NCBI GenBank assembly: GCA_964057225.1
Contig: OZ059898.1
Location: forward strand, 15,477,267-15,541,266
From: Auanema rhodensis
Lineage: Eukaryota > Nematoda > Chromadorea > Rhabditida > Rhabditidae
DNA: 64,000 bases
Reading direction: 5' to 3'
Shown here: positions 40,501 to 52,015 of the stretch, one piece after another
Layout: every line of letters begins with the position of its first letter
Numbering within the stretch: the first letter of the stretch is position 1
Program-made: the position numbers and the translations under genes
Notes under the pieces: model-generated
What the model was told of the DNA's origin: nothing
The model's input: only the letters and a program-made list of their open reading frames with translations
The model's database searches: none

Positions 40501-41284
40501 TAACTCATATAATAATTATAATATGGATTATCATATGTTATAACTCCTAAACATATAGTTAAGATGGTTTAAAGTTATATGAAAATAGCTATACATACCT
40601 GTTCCAAATAATATTTCAACTATTTTTAAATTTGCATCTCTTTCCGTTAATGAACGATAAAAGTAATAATCTTCTGATAAACCGGAGCCACTCTGGATTA
40701 TTACAATCTTCTTCATTCGATTTGATTTAATAGAAAATTGCTTCAAACTATATTCAACAGCCTGAATTCAAATAGTTTATTCACCGCAATGTACTGTGGA
40801 ATTAGGTTGAAACCTTCTGTGTTCCTGATTCTACTTCTTTACACCATGAACTGCCGCAGGGCATTTTTTTGAGATTTTCAATAGCTAAAGCTAGATCACT
40901 CTGTCTACCGTAAGCAAACAGTTCAATTTTGGTTATTGGATCTTTGATATTATCGAAAAACACAACACCAACTTGAGTATTCTGGAATAAAATTCGAATG
41001 AAATTAATAAAATATCTTAAGTTGGCAGCTAAAGCTGTAAGCTTTAGGAGCTTCAAACTAACCTGTGTATCTCTACCTAAATCAAGTGTGCTGGAAAATC
41101 GTTTCATAAATTCTTTAATATTTAAAAATTCTTCATTTTGTAAAAGATGTGATGCTTTTACAAGAAAAATAACATCTGAAGGACCAAGATCACAAGTATT
41201 TGCTTGTGAATCAACTGATATTGTATTTTGTAATAGGAATATGAAGATTATTCTAACAAGTTCAATCAGTTTTGAGTTAATCAT
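37558..41284 (-). CDS. Secreted protein with two degenerate von Willebrand A domains, 17 exons
   Basis: I read 17 exons from ATG 41284 to the stop at 37558. They sum to 2,691 nt (896 residues), an exact frame. A TTTTCAG sits directly before the ATG, which suggests trans-splicing. Residues 1-28 form a signal peptide (hydrophobic VRIIFIFLL). vWA domain 1 starts at about 37 with DVIFLVKAS and continues with VGVVFFDN, DLALAIENLKKM and KKIVIIQSG. vWA domain 2 starts at about 702 with DVVIYIDDINIM and continues with KLLILISSRD and NIRIMHVSA. In both, the metal-site D-x-S-x-S motif is altered (K-A-S-H-L and D-D-I-N-I), so metal binding is doubtful. Between them are an acidic stretch (EYEYEDDD), a Tyr/Pro/Gln-rich segment with CPYYPCYQPQQQQ, and furin-type sites RSKR (380-383) and RHKR (644-647). 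The role is probably extracellular protein binding in matrix or cuticle; this is inference from the domains. No named orthologue is recognised. Confidence 0.8.
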
Positions 41285-41969
41285 CTGAAAATGAAAACTT
41301 TTTTTCAAGAAAAAATTGAAAATAAGCCAATAGAAAGCGAAGGAATCAGAAATATGACGAAGCTCTACTTGCTAACAAGTGCAACAATGAAATGAATGAG
41401 GCAAGTGCATGAATCAGGATATTACCTTCATTTTTTTTGTTCATAGCCTCAGGCAAAAAGCAGAAAAACAGGCTGAAGAAGCTGAGACGTGTATAAGAAA
41501 CTTGTCTTTGGCTAATCCGAGTTGCTAGTTTTGGAAAATATGAGTAGATGAATCAGAATGAACGGAATACATGGTTATATCGTCGAATCGTTGTCGTCCT
41601 TAGCGACCGTCCCAATTACTGGTGGATTGTATCATAGAAGGTTAAGAGAGAAGTTTTGCATGGACTGTGGAGGAGTTGACTAAGTAATTGTATAGAAAAG
41701 ATTGAAAAAGAGAACAGAGAATGGGAGAAACGAAGAGATAGAACGCGAGCTGGAGAGTAATTAATATGAAGAGAAAGAGAGAGAGAGAGAGTAAGAAAGA
41801 GAGAAGGGGGTATTGAGGTAATGAGGTTAAAAGAGTTATTTTATGAATGAAATTGGTATGAGGTCAACTGAACTTTCAGCAAAAAACCGTTTAATGTATG
41901 ATAAATAAGCAGAAACATAAATAATGAGCACTCTTATTCTCTCTCTCTCTCTCTCTTTCTAGCTCTCTC

Positions 41970-42029
<60 letters not shown>

Positions 42030-43233
42030 TCTCTCTATCTCTTTCTCGCCATTTCCCTTTTTATCTTTTTTTTTTCAGAAAACTATAAATGTCTTGTAAT
42101 GTCTATCAACTTCTTATATTCTTTTCTTTTTTTCAGATACTTACACAGTCTCTTCCATGTGCCATATACAATCCGCATGGATGACGTTCTTCTCATTCAT
42201 TCTCTTACCTATCTGAAGACATTCATCAACTTAGCAAGACAGTAGTGACTCAGACATAGATAATTAGCTGCTATGTGAATTGAATAGGAAGGAAGAATAT
42301 CGAAAGTTATAATTTTTCACGCAATGACTTCAATATATGGATATAACGCAATGAAATTTTGTTTCCAAGGCCTTCAGACGTGGATTCATCTTCTGTTATT
42401 TCATTGAAATCTTATCCACTTCACTTAGCAATACCCACAACCTTAGTCTAAACTCCGTTTCGCAACAAAAAATTTTTTAAGTCAGCTTCTAGTTCTTGTC
42501 TGGGGTTTTAGTTACAACTTTCCCATAAAATTGATTTGAGGTTAGAACTAATGATTAGTTTTGGTTAACTATTCAAACAAATTTTACTATATCATATAGT
42601 TAATGAAAAAGTACTTATTGCGATTCTTGGGAAGTTCAAGAAATCGGAAATCAATTTCATCTTCAAGAAAGTACCCTCAATTTCTGAACTAACTGATCTC
42701 TTTCATGCCTTCTACTTAGTCAATGCTACTTCCCACTACTGAACTCTGACATACATTCCAGGTTGCCACGTAACGCTATCAACTAAAGACAAGCAGAAAG
42801 CAACGAAGCTGGGAGTGTCCAGGTTTTAAGTTTCTCTCGTTTCATGTATGAGTATATCGACATCGTCTATCATTCTCAACAGCTCTTCCCATTCTGTCTT
42901 CTCTCTATCAACTACATGTTCATCATGATATTGATTAGAGTTCTTCTTAATATATTCTATATGGATATGTGTTAAAGAAGAAGAAGAAGAAGAGAAGATA
43001 AAGAGGTAAAGATGTCGAAGATGAAGATGAAGCATAACGTTTTTGCTTCCACTAGAGAGCTTCGTATGTCATTTATCTATGGACATTGAGCAAGCCTTTA
43101 AGGTGCTTCATTGCATGTCTTTTATTTATTCATCATTATTTATCTGAAATGAGGGCGTGGTATGGACACCTTTTGGCTATCTTCAACCTGCTTCGACATC
43201 TTCAATACACGAGTCAGCTATCCATCCATCAGA
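41285..43233. other. Divergent promoter region with opposed microsatellites
   Basis: Lies between the divergent dual-vWA gene (-) and guanylate cyclase (+). A GA tract at about 41770-41808 is followed by a long CT tract at 41938-42044, so each gene has CT on its own sense strand upstream. A short Ser/His frame at 42826-43035 is repeat-derived. No gene seen. Confidence 0.5.
41938..42044. repeat. (CT)n microsatellite, interrupted
   Basis: About 107 bp of CT with TATCT interruptions. Confidence 0.92.
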
Positions 43234-46200
43234 ATGGTAAGTATTATTTTTATTTTTATTTTTAAATTTTTATTTTAAATAAATAAAATAATTTTAAAAA
43301 ACTCATTAAGTATTTAACTATGCTATCTATACATATGTATATATTATAGTTTGGGTTCATTCATGAAAGTATTAAACAGTTAATGATACGTAAATATGGT
43401 GAAGAATTTTGGTTAAAAGTATTGTAAGTTTCATATAATTTTAATAAATATAAATTTTAATTTATATATTTAAGAGTAAGAGCAGGATTTGAAGCAGGAA
43501 AAGAGAATATAGTTAATCATTATTATTCTGATAGTGATACATATCTACTTATAGATGCTGTTAGTGTCTTATCAAGTAAGATTTCAAAAACAATTTTACT
43601 TTTTCATTTCAACTTTAAAGTTTTTTTCCATCTTAAAACTTTAGAAATGGGACGTGAACAAGTTTGGGAAACATATGGAGCATTTTTAATTGAATATACT
43701 ATGGAGATTGGTTGGGATGAGCTTATACGATCTATGAGTCCAAATCTCAAAGTAATTCTAAATCTTATTTTATGAGAAAGACGTATATACTTCTTTTCTC
43801 TTTACAAAATCTAAATACAATGCTTTTATTTTTCTGAATTCAAACAAAAAAACATTCGAAAAAATCAATAAAATTCACGTGAAACTCTCACGTTGATATG
43901 TTAATTGAATTTGAATTTTGCAGGGATTTTTGGATAATTTAGATTCACTTCATTATTTTATTGATCACGTAGTATATAAAGCAAATTTACGTGGACCATC
44001 ATTTCGTTGTGAAGAAAATAATGATGGAAGTATAACTTTACATTACTATACAGGACGACCTGGATTATATCCTATAGTTAAAGGTAATTTTAAGAATATA
44101 CTATATGTATAGATAGATAGATATAGAATCATCTCATTTCAAATTGATTCAGGTGTTATTCGTGAAGCAGCTAAGCGTGTTTTCAAGATTGATGTCGCAC
44201 TCACAATCAATGGACGCACACAGCGGTCAGTTCAAATGGCATCTGGTGAACGCATAGAAGAGCATGTTGTCTTTCAAATAAAGGTTACATCTTTATAAAA
44301 ATTTGATGAAAAAACAATGTTTTTCGTTAGACGATCATCAAGGATGGATCTTCTGAAATAGAAGTTCCTACTGTGCCTGCTACTAGAATAGTCGCCCCAA
44401 GTGATTATCGTATTCGTTTGACACATGAAGATTTCGTTCAAACCTTTCCATACCACTTTGTGATTGATCAAGATTGTAAGCTTCTTCAAGTGGGAAATGC
44501 TCTTTAGTAAGTTATTATGGATACTTCTATTTGCATTTTTCCTTTTTCAGTAATCACATACCAAAAGATTTGCTGGCACCAGGAACTTTACTATTACGAA
44601 TATTTGAAGTTACAAGACCTCAAATTCCTTTAGACTTTGAAATGATTTTAAATTTCATTAATGCTGTATTCGTATTACAAGTCAAGACAACACCAATGGA
44701 TTTTCAGAAGAATAAGAAGAACAGTCAAACAGATGGCGTTGGGTATGATTTTTGACATATCTGAAACTCATTAAAACAACTTTATTCAGATCAACATCAG
44801 ATAGTGAGCATAGCGGCGGCTTTGATCAACTTCTCAATCAAGCGCAGCATTTGAAGCTTAAAGGCCAAATGATGATGTTGACCACAGGTACTAAGAATTT
44901 TCTTTGAAACTTTACGATATTCTGTAAACTATAGGACAACACATAATGTATTTATGTTCTCCATATGTTACATCAATACCCGAACTTTTACAATTTGGAA
45001 TGCGTCTAACTGCTATTCCTCTTCATGATGCAACCCGTGATCTCATTCTCCTAAATCAACAACGCCTATCAGACGTAGAAATGAAGTAAAAACTTGTTAA
45101 TCTTATTTATACTAATTATGCTAATTAAAAATAATTAAGTCTGCAATTGGAAGCCAGTAATGAACAATTAGAAATGATGGCTAAAGATCTTGAGGTAAGA
45201 AATCTCAATGTTTTTCATCAATCACTTACACGTAAAAACACAGCGTTCACGTAAAACTCTGACTCAACGATTCATTTTATTTTCAAAATAGCAATAGATT
45301 CGGTTGATTTTCTTGAGATTTCATTCTTTTTCGATTTTTCTATATTTTTTATTTTTTTTTGAAAATTAAGATTGAAAAAGGAAAAACTGATGCTTTACTA
45401 AGTGAAATGCTTCCACCAACAGTTGCACATCAATTGAAAAGTGGACAAAGTGTTGAAGCAAGTGAGTTTCTAAACATTTATTTTTTATTTTAATATAAAT
45501 TTTATAAAAAAAATATTAAAAGAGATTTACAATAAAAAAAGTTTTTTTTTTATTAATTTTCATTAATCTTTACTCTCTGATGTACTTGTCTAGCACTTAG
45601 CACTTACATACAAGACATGAATTTTTAACTTTTTATCAGAATATAATCATATAATATTCAAATATATATAAATATTTGAATTAATTATATAATTTCAAAA
45701 ATAAATTTAGGAGAATATGAAGAAGCAACAGTTATGTTTTCTGATGTTCCTGTATTTCAACATATAGTTCCATTATCACGTCCAAGAGATGTTGTTCATC
45801 TTTTAAATAATTTATTTACACGTTTTGATCGTTTGGTTGTTATACATCAAGCTTATAAGGTAGAAACAGTTGGTGATAGTTATATGTCTGTTGGTGGAAT
45901 TCCAGAACAATGTGATAATCATTGTTCAATCATATGCCATTTAGCCTTAGGTTTGTTGTAAACTATATATATAATTAGAATTATATTATATACTATAGGT
46001 ATGATGATGGAAGCATTAAGTATTGAAAATCCAATATCTGGAGAGCCATTGCAAATTCGGGCTGGAATTCATTCTGGTCCAGTTGTAGCTGGAGTAGTCG
46101 GAGCTAAAATGCCGCGGTAAGATGAAAGCTTCAATAGCTTAGCGATTAAGTTTTCATTGCAGTTATTGCTTGTTTGGGGATACAGTTAATACAGCATCTA

Positions 46201-46606
46201 GAATGGAAAGTCATAGTCCTGTGGGTAGAATTCATTGTAGTGAAAAAGCAGTTTTGTATGAAATTCCTTCTCAAATATATCTTATAATATGATGAATATC
46301 TTATAGATCTGCTAAAAATTCTGGAAGATTTGAGTTTGAGCCAAGAGGAAAAGTTCAAATTAAAGGCAAAGGAGAAATGAATACATTCTTTCTTACAAGA
46401 AGTTTAAAGAAATCAATTTGGGAAATTATTCAAAAGAAACGAGGTGAATTCTATCCAAATTTCATTTTTGAATTATTCTAAATTATCTTTATTTAGATGA
46501 AAATATTAACAGTATTGATGGATATGCTGAACTTCGTAATGGATTAGAAGATAAATCAGATCAAAAAAATGCAACAAAGAGATCAATAACATGTTCTATT
46601 TCTTAA
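43234..46606 (+). CDS. Soluble guanylate cyclase subunit (H-NOX type, nematode gcy family), 17 exons
   Basis: 17 exons sum to 2,037 nt, giving 678 residues. Exon 1 contributes only the ATG (43234-43236); exon 2 starts at 43350 with [20 protein letters not shown]. Residues 1-180 are an H-NOX haem domain. H105 (in DSLHYF) aligns with the proximal haem ligand of mammalian beta-1, and the haem-propionate motif Y-x-S-x-R is Y136-Y-T138-G-R140. A H-NOXA/PAS-like region follows ([19 protein letters not shown]), then a coiled coil ([18 protein letters not shown]) and the class III cyclase domain. There D458 (MFSD) and D502 ([10 protein letters not shown]), 44 residues apart, are the metal ligands, E498 (KVET) fits guanine recognition and SRMES supplies the catalytic Arg. 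One chain therefore appears to hold both metal and base sites, as in the atypical nematode and insect cyclases of oxygen-sensing neurons. The family makes cGMP from GTP in response to NO or O2. Which gcy gene this matches is uncertain. Confidence 0.93.
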
Positions 46607-48079
46607 TTATAATTTTTCTTTTCTTTCTTTTTTTTTTTATAAAACAAAAAATAATATTTTACTTTAAATTTAAATAATTAAATACATACATATAATATAT
46701 TTTTATATTTTTTTGTTATTTTCTAAAAAGTATTTTGTATTATTTTCATTTTAAAATTAAAATTTTAATATTTATTTCTTTCTGAACGTTTATCAAAAAT
46801 TGTTTTCAGTACAGTGTGCACAATGCTTTATGAGAATCTTATAAATAGAATATTATTCTATAAAAATGTTTATTATACACATACATAGATATGTTTTATA
46901 ATTAAATAAGTTTAATATGTTGTATTCTTAACCAACTTGAATGAACTTACTATTGCAACTTTTGAGGTCATACATGTCACATCAGCAACCATTTAACATT
47001 CACTTTTCAACGTTTTAAAATGATTTATATTAATATTTTTTATAGTTAACTTCAAAATAATAACAATATATTGTATTAATCATAAAATATTGAACAGGTA
47101 TCATCATCATCATTGTTAATCGTCATCGTTTAATGTCCATCTGAATTATTGCCTCGTTCTGGCCAATGATGTTCTACCGTTTCACTCTTTCTCTCCCTTT
47201 TTTATTTCTGTTTCTCTCTTCTATTCATATCCTCTCTCTCTCGATTCACTTGTAACTACTCTATCTTTGTCTTCTGTCTTCAACTATCCGGTTTGCTGAT
47301 TATGAGTAATACCTTCGACTCCGTCGACGACGACCACGACGACGACCACGACGATGATGGTGATGATGCCGACGAGACTGTGGGCAGAAAAATCATTCAA
47401 CATGCAACTTCCGTCGTTCTCACACATACACACACATACACCTACAGCCAGATACATAAACTGAATAATAATAATACGTCAACGAGGCTTAGCATAATTT
47501 TGACTGGAAAATCTGGAATCAGTCATTTGAAATCAATAGCTGAAACCAAACTCAGTTTATGTTCTTTCCATCCTCATCATCTATTTCAGACTTTTGCTCT
47601 TCCAATTCATGGACTCGTCATCAATGGATGGCAGACTGAACACACATACATACACTCATACATTGACCATTTAACATTCTGTTTACCACTTTTACTTCAT
47701 AATATCTCATGTTAAGCTGTTGCCTCATACTATCTCTACATCATTTCATACAGTTTTTATATTCATCCGTTAAGTTTGACAACAAAAAAAGCACCAAATC
47801 CCACTAACTATAATCCCATAGTATGCTATTGAAGGTATATAATCCTCTGTCGCATCTTTCATTGTGTTGTTGCTTCCTCTTCGAACCTCAATGATAATTA
47901 AAATCTGAATACCCTGAATATCTTTCACACTTCAAGCCAACTGTTTTAAATTTACTGCGCGATTCTGGAGCTTTTTCACGCTAAAGCTTCTTGTATCCGC
48001 CTTGTCATCGTGTAATTTCCAATTACTGATTTTGAATTTTCTTTTACACGTTCCATTACTAATAGATTGCGTTTGTTCA
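46607..48079. other. Spacer with an Asp-rich open frame of doubtful status
   Basis: AT-rich DNA, then a patch at 47293-47715 open for 140 codons on the + strand. Its start is Asp-rich from GAC/GAT repeats, followed by a His/Thr-rich stretch. It lacks any recognisable domain and I do not call it a gene. A CTAATAG acceptor near 48060-48066 may be the trans-splice site of the next gene. Confidence 0.45.
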
Positions 48080-51000
48080 ATGGGAAGTAAGTCTTCAAAG
48101 GGCCGGGTGACGGATCACGTGGCCTTTTCGACCAGCCCTGATCCAATTCCGAACATTGTGGTGACGAAGCCGACTCCATTGAATAGTCCGGATAGTCCAA
48201 AACCATTTGCACCACCACCATCTCCAACAGCTACGTAAGTGATTATCGTTTACTTACAGTATCTATTTGGAGTTCTTTTTCTAGATATTATTATCCAGAA
48301 CAGCCTCCACATCGTGCACCTCCACCGACTCCTATGCATATCAGGTGAGCTTTGATTGATGCTAAGCGTCATCATGTTGACGAGGTTTTAAGCTTGACAT
48401 TAACTAATTTTAGCTCAATGGATTTGGCTTCTGCTGAAACCTCAATCTTATCTGGAACACCTCCCTTAGACAGACCACCTGATAGACCACCTCCACCACC
48501 ACCAGTTGATGATGACGATATCCCACCACCAGCTCCATTACATGTAGCGTTTTCTGGAAAAATTTAAATAATAATTTCAAACCAAAAATCATTTTTTACA
48601 GCTTTTAATTTTTGATAGCCTTTCAAGTTTGATTGGAAAAATCAAATGATAATACACAATCGGACAAACGGTATTCCATGATTTTTGCAATTTCAGCCTG
48701 CGCCATTTCCGAAAATAACGGATACTCCAATGCCTGTGCCATCACCCCGAACAGGTTTACCAACTATTAAACGAAATATTATTTATGCGAAGGTAAATCT
48801 ACGAAAGATTAAACTTATTTTTTGCATGTTCAATTGAAATCATCGTGTATTTGGAATTGAACGCCTCAGGCGATAACCACACAAGATTTACAAACAACTT
48901 CATCATATGAATTTCAGGATAAAATCAATCAATATGAAGCTTTGAATACAACAGATCGTAAAAAGGAAAATGGATATGTTGCTAAAACTGATGATACATC
49001 TAAATATTATTCGATTAAAGATGCTAAGCCATCAGAATATTCTTCAAGATTTAAGCCATTTACTTCAAGTTCTTCGAAATCTTCACCAACAATGCCAACC
49101 AGTGCTACAACACCAGCTGTGACACCTAAAGTACTGGCTTACAATTAGTTTGAATTAAGTATTAAGATGAAAAATGTGTTTTCAGTTAGATAACTATCCT
49201 ATATATAATCCTGTTGCTGATTACTCATTCAAGAGCGGAACATCATTCCAACAAGGAGCTTTTCCTATTGAATCTGTAAGCAGATTTTCGATTTCTTAAT
49301 AATTCACACAAGTGTCCTTACTTTTTTCTCACAGAATCGTATTAATATTGGATTTTGTGGCCGGAAAGGATGCGGTAAATCCACGCTCATCAATGCTTTA
49401 CGAGGAATTCAGCTTGGTGAGCCGCAATCAGCCGGCAGAACAACGTGCTCATCAATGGAGCCATTTAGGTATCTCTCATATAATAAAATCATTTGAATAC
49501 AACATAGCTGTATACTGAATCTATTTTTAGATTCCTTCAAGAAGATCTTCAGAATATAGTATTATGGGAAATTCCATATCCACAAGCATTCAATACAGTT
49601 GTTGATATATATGATCGTAATATGAGTTTTGATAAGATGTATGAGTAAGTTAATTATCAATTTAACTTTAAAACTTTAAAACTTGGTTTAGAACTCATAA
49701 ACTTCATCTGTTCACTCATATATTTGTCTTAATTCCTGATGGTGCTACTCATAATGATGATGTATCATTCAGTAGAATAGTGCATGCTAGGTAAGAATTA
49801 CAGACAATTTCTTTCATATTTCTATTTTTGTTTTCAAGACGATCACAAATAACATTTATTTCATCAAAAACTGATGATGATCTTGATGCTGAAAGTAGAG
49901 AGTTGGGACGATTCGTCAACGATAACTTGAAGCGTGAATACGAGACCCGAGGTAAAGCTTTCAGAAATTTCTTTTTTTGAACCAAAAAAAAACTTTTTTT
50001 TTTCAACTTAAGCTCGATCTGTATTCTTAAAAGCCATTCATCAGCGTGGACAAATTTTGAGAGAAATTGATTTATGGTTCATTTCATCTAGCGTTATTAA
50101 GGATTTATTATGCGGAACAACTGGGTATACTTTTTCGAAAATTACATTTCAAAAAAATTTTTTTTCCTCTTGAAAGAAAGAAAAAAAGAAAAATAATTTC
50201 CAGACATTTACATTATAAAATGGATGAAATGGATCTTATTAACAGTTTGAAACTTAAAATCGGATGTCATTATGCTTTAGAAGCAAAGAGAAAACGCGAA
50301 GTAAGACATCATGATATTCATTTTTCAAAAATCTATTTTGATAGAGAGAAGATGTCTCATCAATGTCGTCACATTATGAAGAAACTGATATTTATTTATC
50401 AAAAAGAGTATAATTATTCTATTAAATTATAAAATATTTTATATAATGATTTAGCCTGATGTATACAAATCAGCCCAACTTCCTAAATTTGCACCACCAA
50501 TTGTTCCAACAAAACCACCTGAGGTAACACCTTACTAAGCTTTTTTTCGTTTTATTTCAATTTTTTCTGAGATATATAAGTCAATTTTCTGAATATATTA
50601 TTGTTTATTACTATAGAAAGCTACAACACTAGTTGATGCTGGCTTTGAAATATTGTATGGAACTGATGATCGAGTATTTGGTAATATGGAACCAAATACA
50701 ACAGTTCGAAGAGCTGGAAAGGTTTGAAGCTATTGAGCTCATTCTTGATGAACATCATGATACAACTTGTTTAGACGGTTTTCAATTATGGCTTTGTTGG
50801 AGGAAGTGGTGTAGGAAAATCAGCTATGATAAATGCTTTACGTGGAATGTCCTCCAGACATCCATTAGCAGCTGGAAAGGTCAGTTTTAATTTTATTTTT
50901 AATTAAAATAAAATTTGAATAAAATTTATTTTTGTAGTCTCGTGCTAAAGCTGGATCATGTGAACGATTTGAATTTGAAGATGATTTACTGAAATATAAT

Positions 51001-51745
51001 GTAACACTTTGGGAATTACATTATCCCAAGAAGATTAATTCATTTTTTGAATTTATTGAGTAAAAAAAAATTTTTTTTTCACCAAAAATATTAAAAATTT
51101 GATTTTTTTAGCCGAAATAATTTCTGTCATTTCACTGCTATATTCGTCTTAATTGATGGAGTTCCAACTGATCAAGATTTAGCTTTTTCAAAAATTGCTC
51201 ACAGGTAAAAGAAAATATTTGAAAAAAAAATTAATTTTGAAAACAAAAAAAAACAAAAAATATGTTGAGGATATTTAAAATATTTAATTTGATTAATATA
51301 TGAGACTACATCTATCTATATGTACATATTTGAATTAGTACAATCATTACTATATGAAGTAAAGTTGGCAGATTGACATGTATTTCTCATCAAAAAAAAA
51401 ATTTTTTTTTTACTAATTCCTCATTATTTGAAATTTCATATTTCTTATAAGTTTTTTGTATTTTAGAAGAAATGCTTCTGTTGTATTTCTATCATCTAAA
51501 AGTGATAAGAAGCTTTCTACTAGAAGTCGAAGTGATGAAATTCCTGTATGTGATTTACTGAAGCAAAGATTTGTGGATAAAGGTATTCATATTCATGATG
51601 AATTGAAGAAAATTCTATAATTCTTCTGTAGGTATTGCACGATTTGATCGAGCTCTTGCTGTTAGTGCTCCAGAGCTTAGTGGACGAGTACATACATTTT
51701 TTGTGTCAGCACCCGTATTTCATGCTCTTAGAAAAGGTTTGTAAC

Positions 51746-51786
<41 letters not shown>

Positions 51787-52015
51787 ATATAGAAAGGTTC
51801 AATCAGCATTTGTTTTACTTAAAATATAATTTATATAACATATATTTGTTTTAGGAGACCCACGAGGTCTACTGTTCATTCTTCATGAAAGAGCTGTTTT
51901 CGATTTTCTGAAACAGAAGAGAATCATAGCAGAACTGCTGGACACGCCCAACAATCTAAAGGAAGGAATGTATGCCAATGTGAACACGGATACAGCTGGT
52001 GTTATTCAGAAATAA
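48080..52015 (+). CDS. Tandem IRG-like P-loop GTPase with proline-rich N terminus, 20 exons
   Basis: 20 exons sum to 2,337 nt, giving 778 residues. The start MGSKSSKG is an N-myristoylation type. Residues 1-260 are low-complexity and Pro/Ser-rich, with DRPPDRPPPPPP and a DDDD cluster, suiting SH3/WW or profilin-type partners. GTPase domain 1 has P-loop GRKGCGKS (273-280) followed by TLINALRG, RTTCSS, WEIPYP (321-326) in place of the DxxG switch, and SKTD (389-392 region) in the G4 position. Domain 2 has GGSGVGKS (554-561) followed by AMINALRG, WELHYP (605-610) and SKSD (662-665). The domains share FVLI..., S[RK]I.H.R and SSK[TS]D, so one arose by internal duplication. P-loop followed by INALRG and the WxxxYP position resemble interferon-inducible immunity-related GTPases (IRG, p47). 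Both lack the switch II Asp and Gly, so hydrolysis is doubtful, as in quasi-IRGs. Proposed role: membrane-associated GTP-binding scaffold, possibly in defence; this is inference. Confidence 0.85.
51746..51787 (+). repeat. (GTT)n microsatellite in an intron
   Basis: About 14 GTT units in intron 19 of the tandem GTPase gene. Confidence 0.93.

Noticed and set aside
47293-47715. 140-codon Asp-rich open frame
   Set aside because: Starts in GAC/GAT repeats, then His/Thr repeat-derived residues; no domain, no intron structure. Kept only as a note in the spacer entry.
51746-51787. Regular spaced repeats that might suggest an array
   Set aside because: Simple GTT microsatellite; no CRISPR-like repeat-spacer structure occurs in the window.
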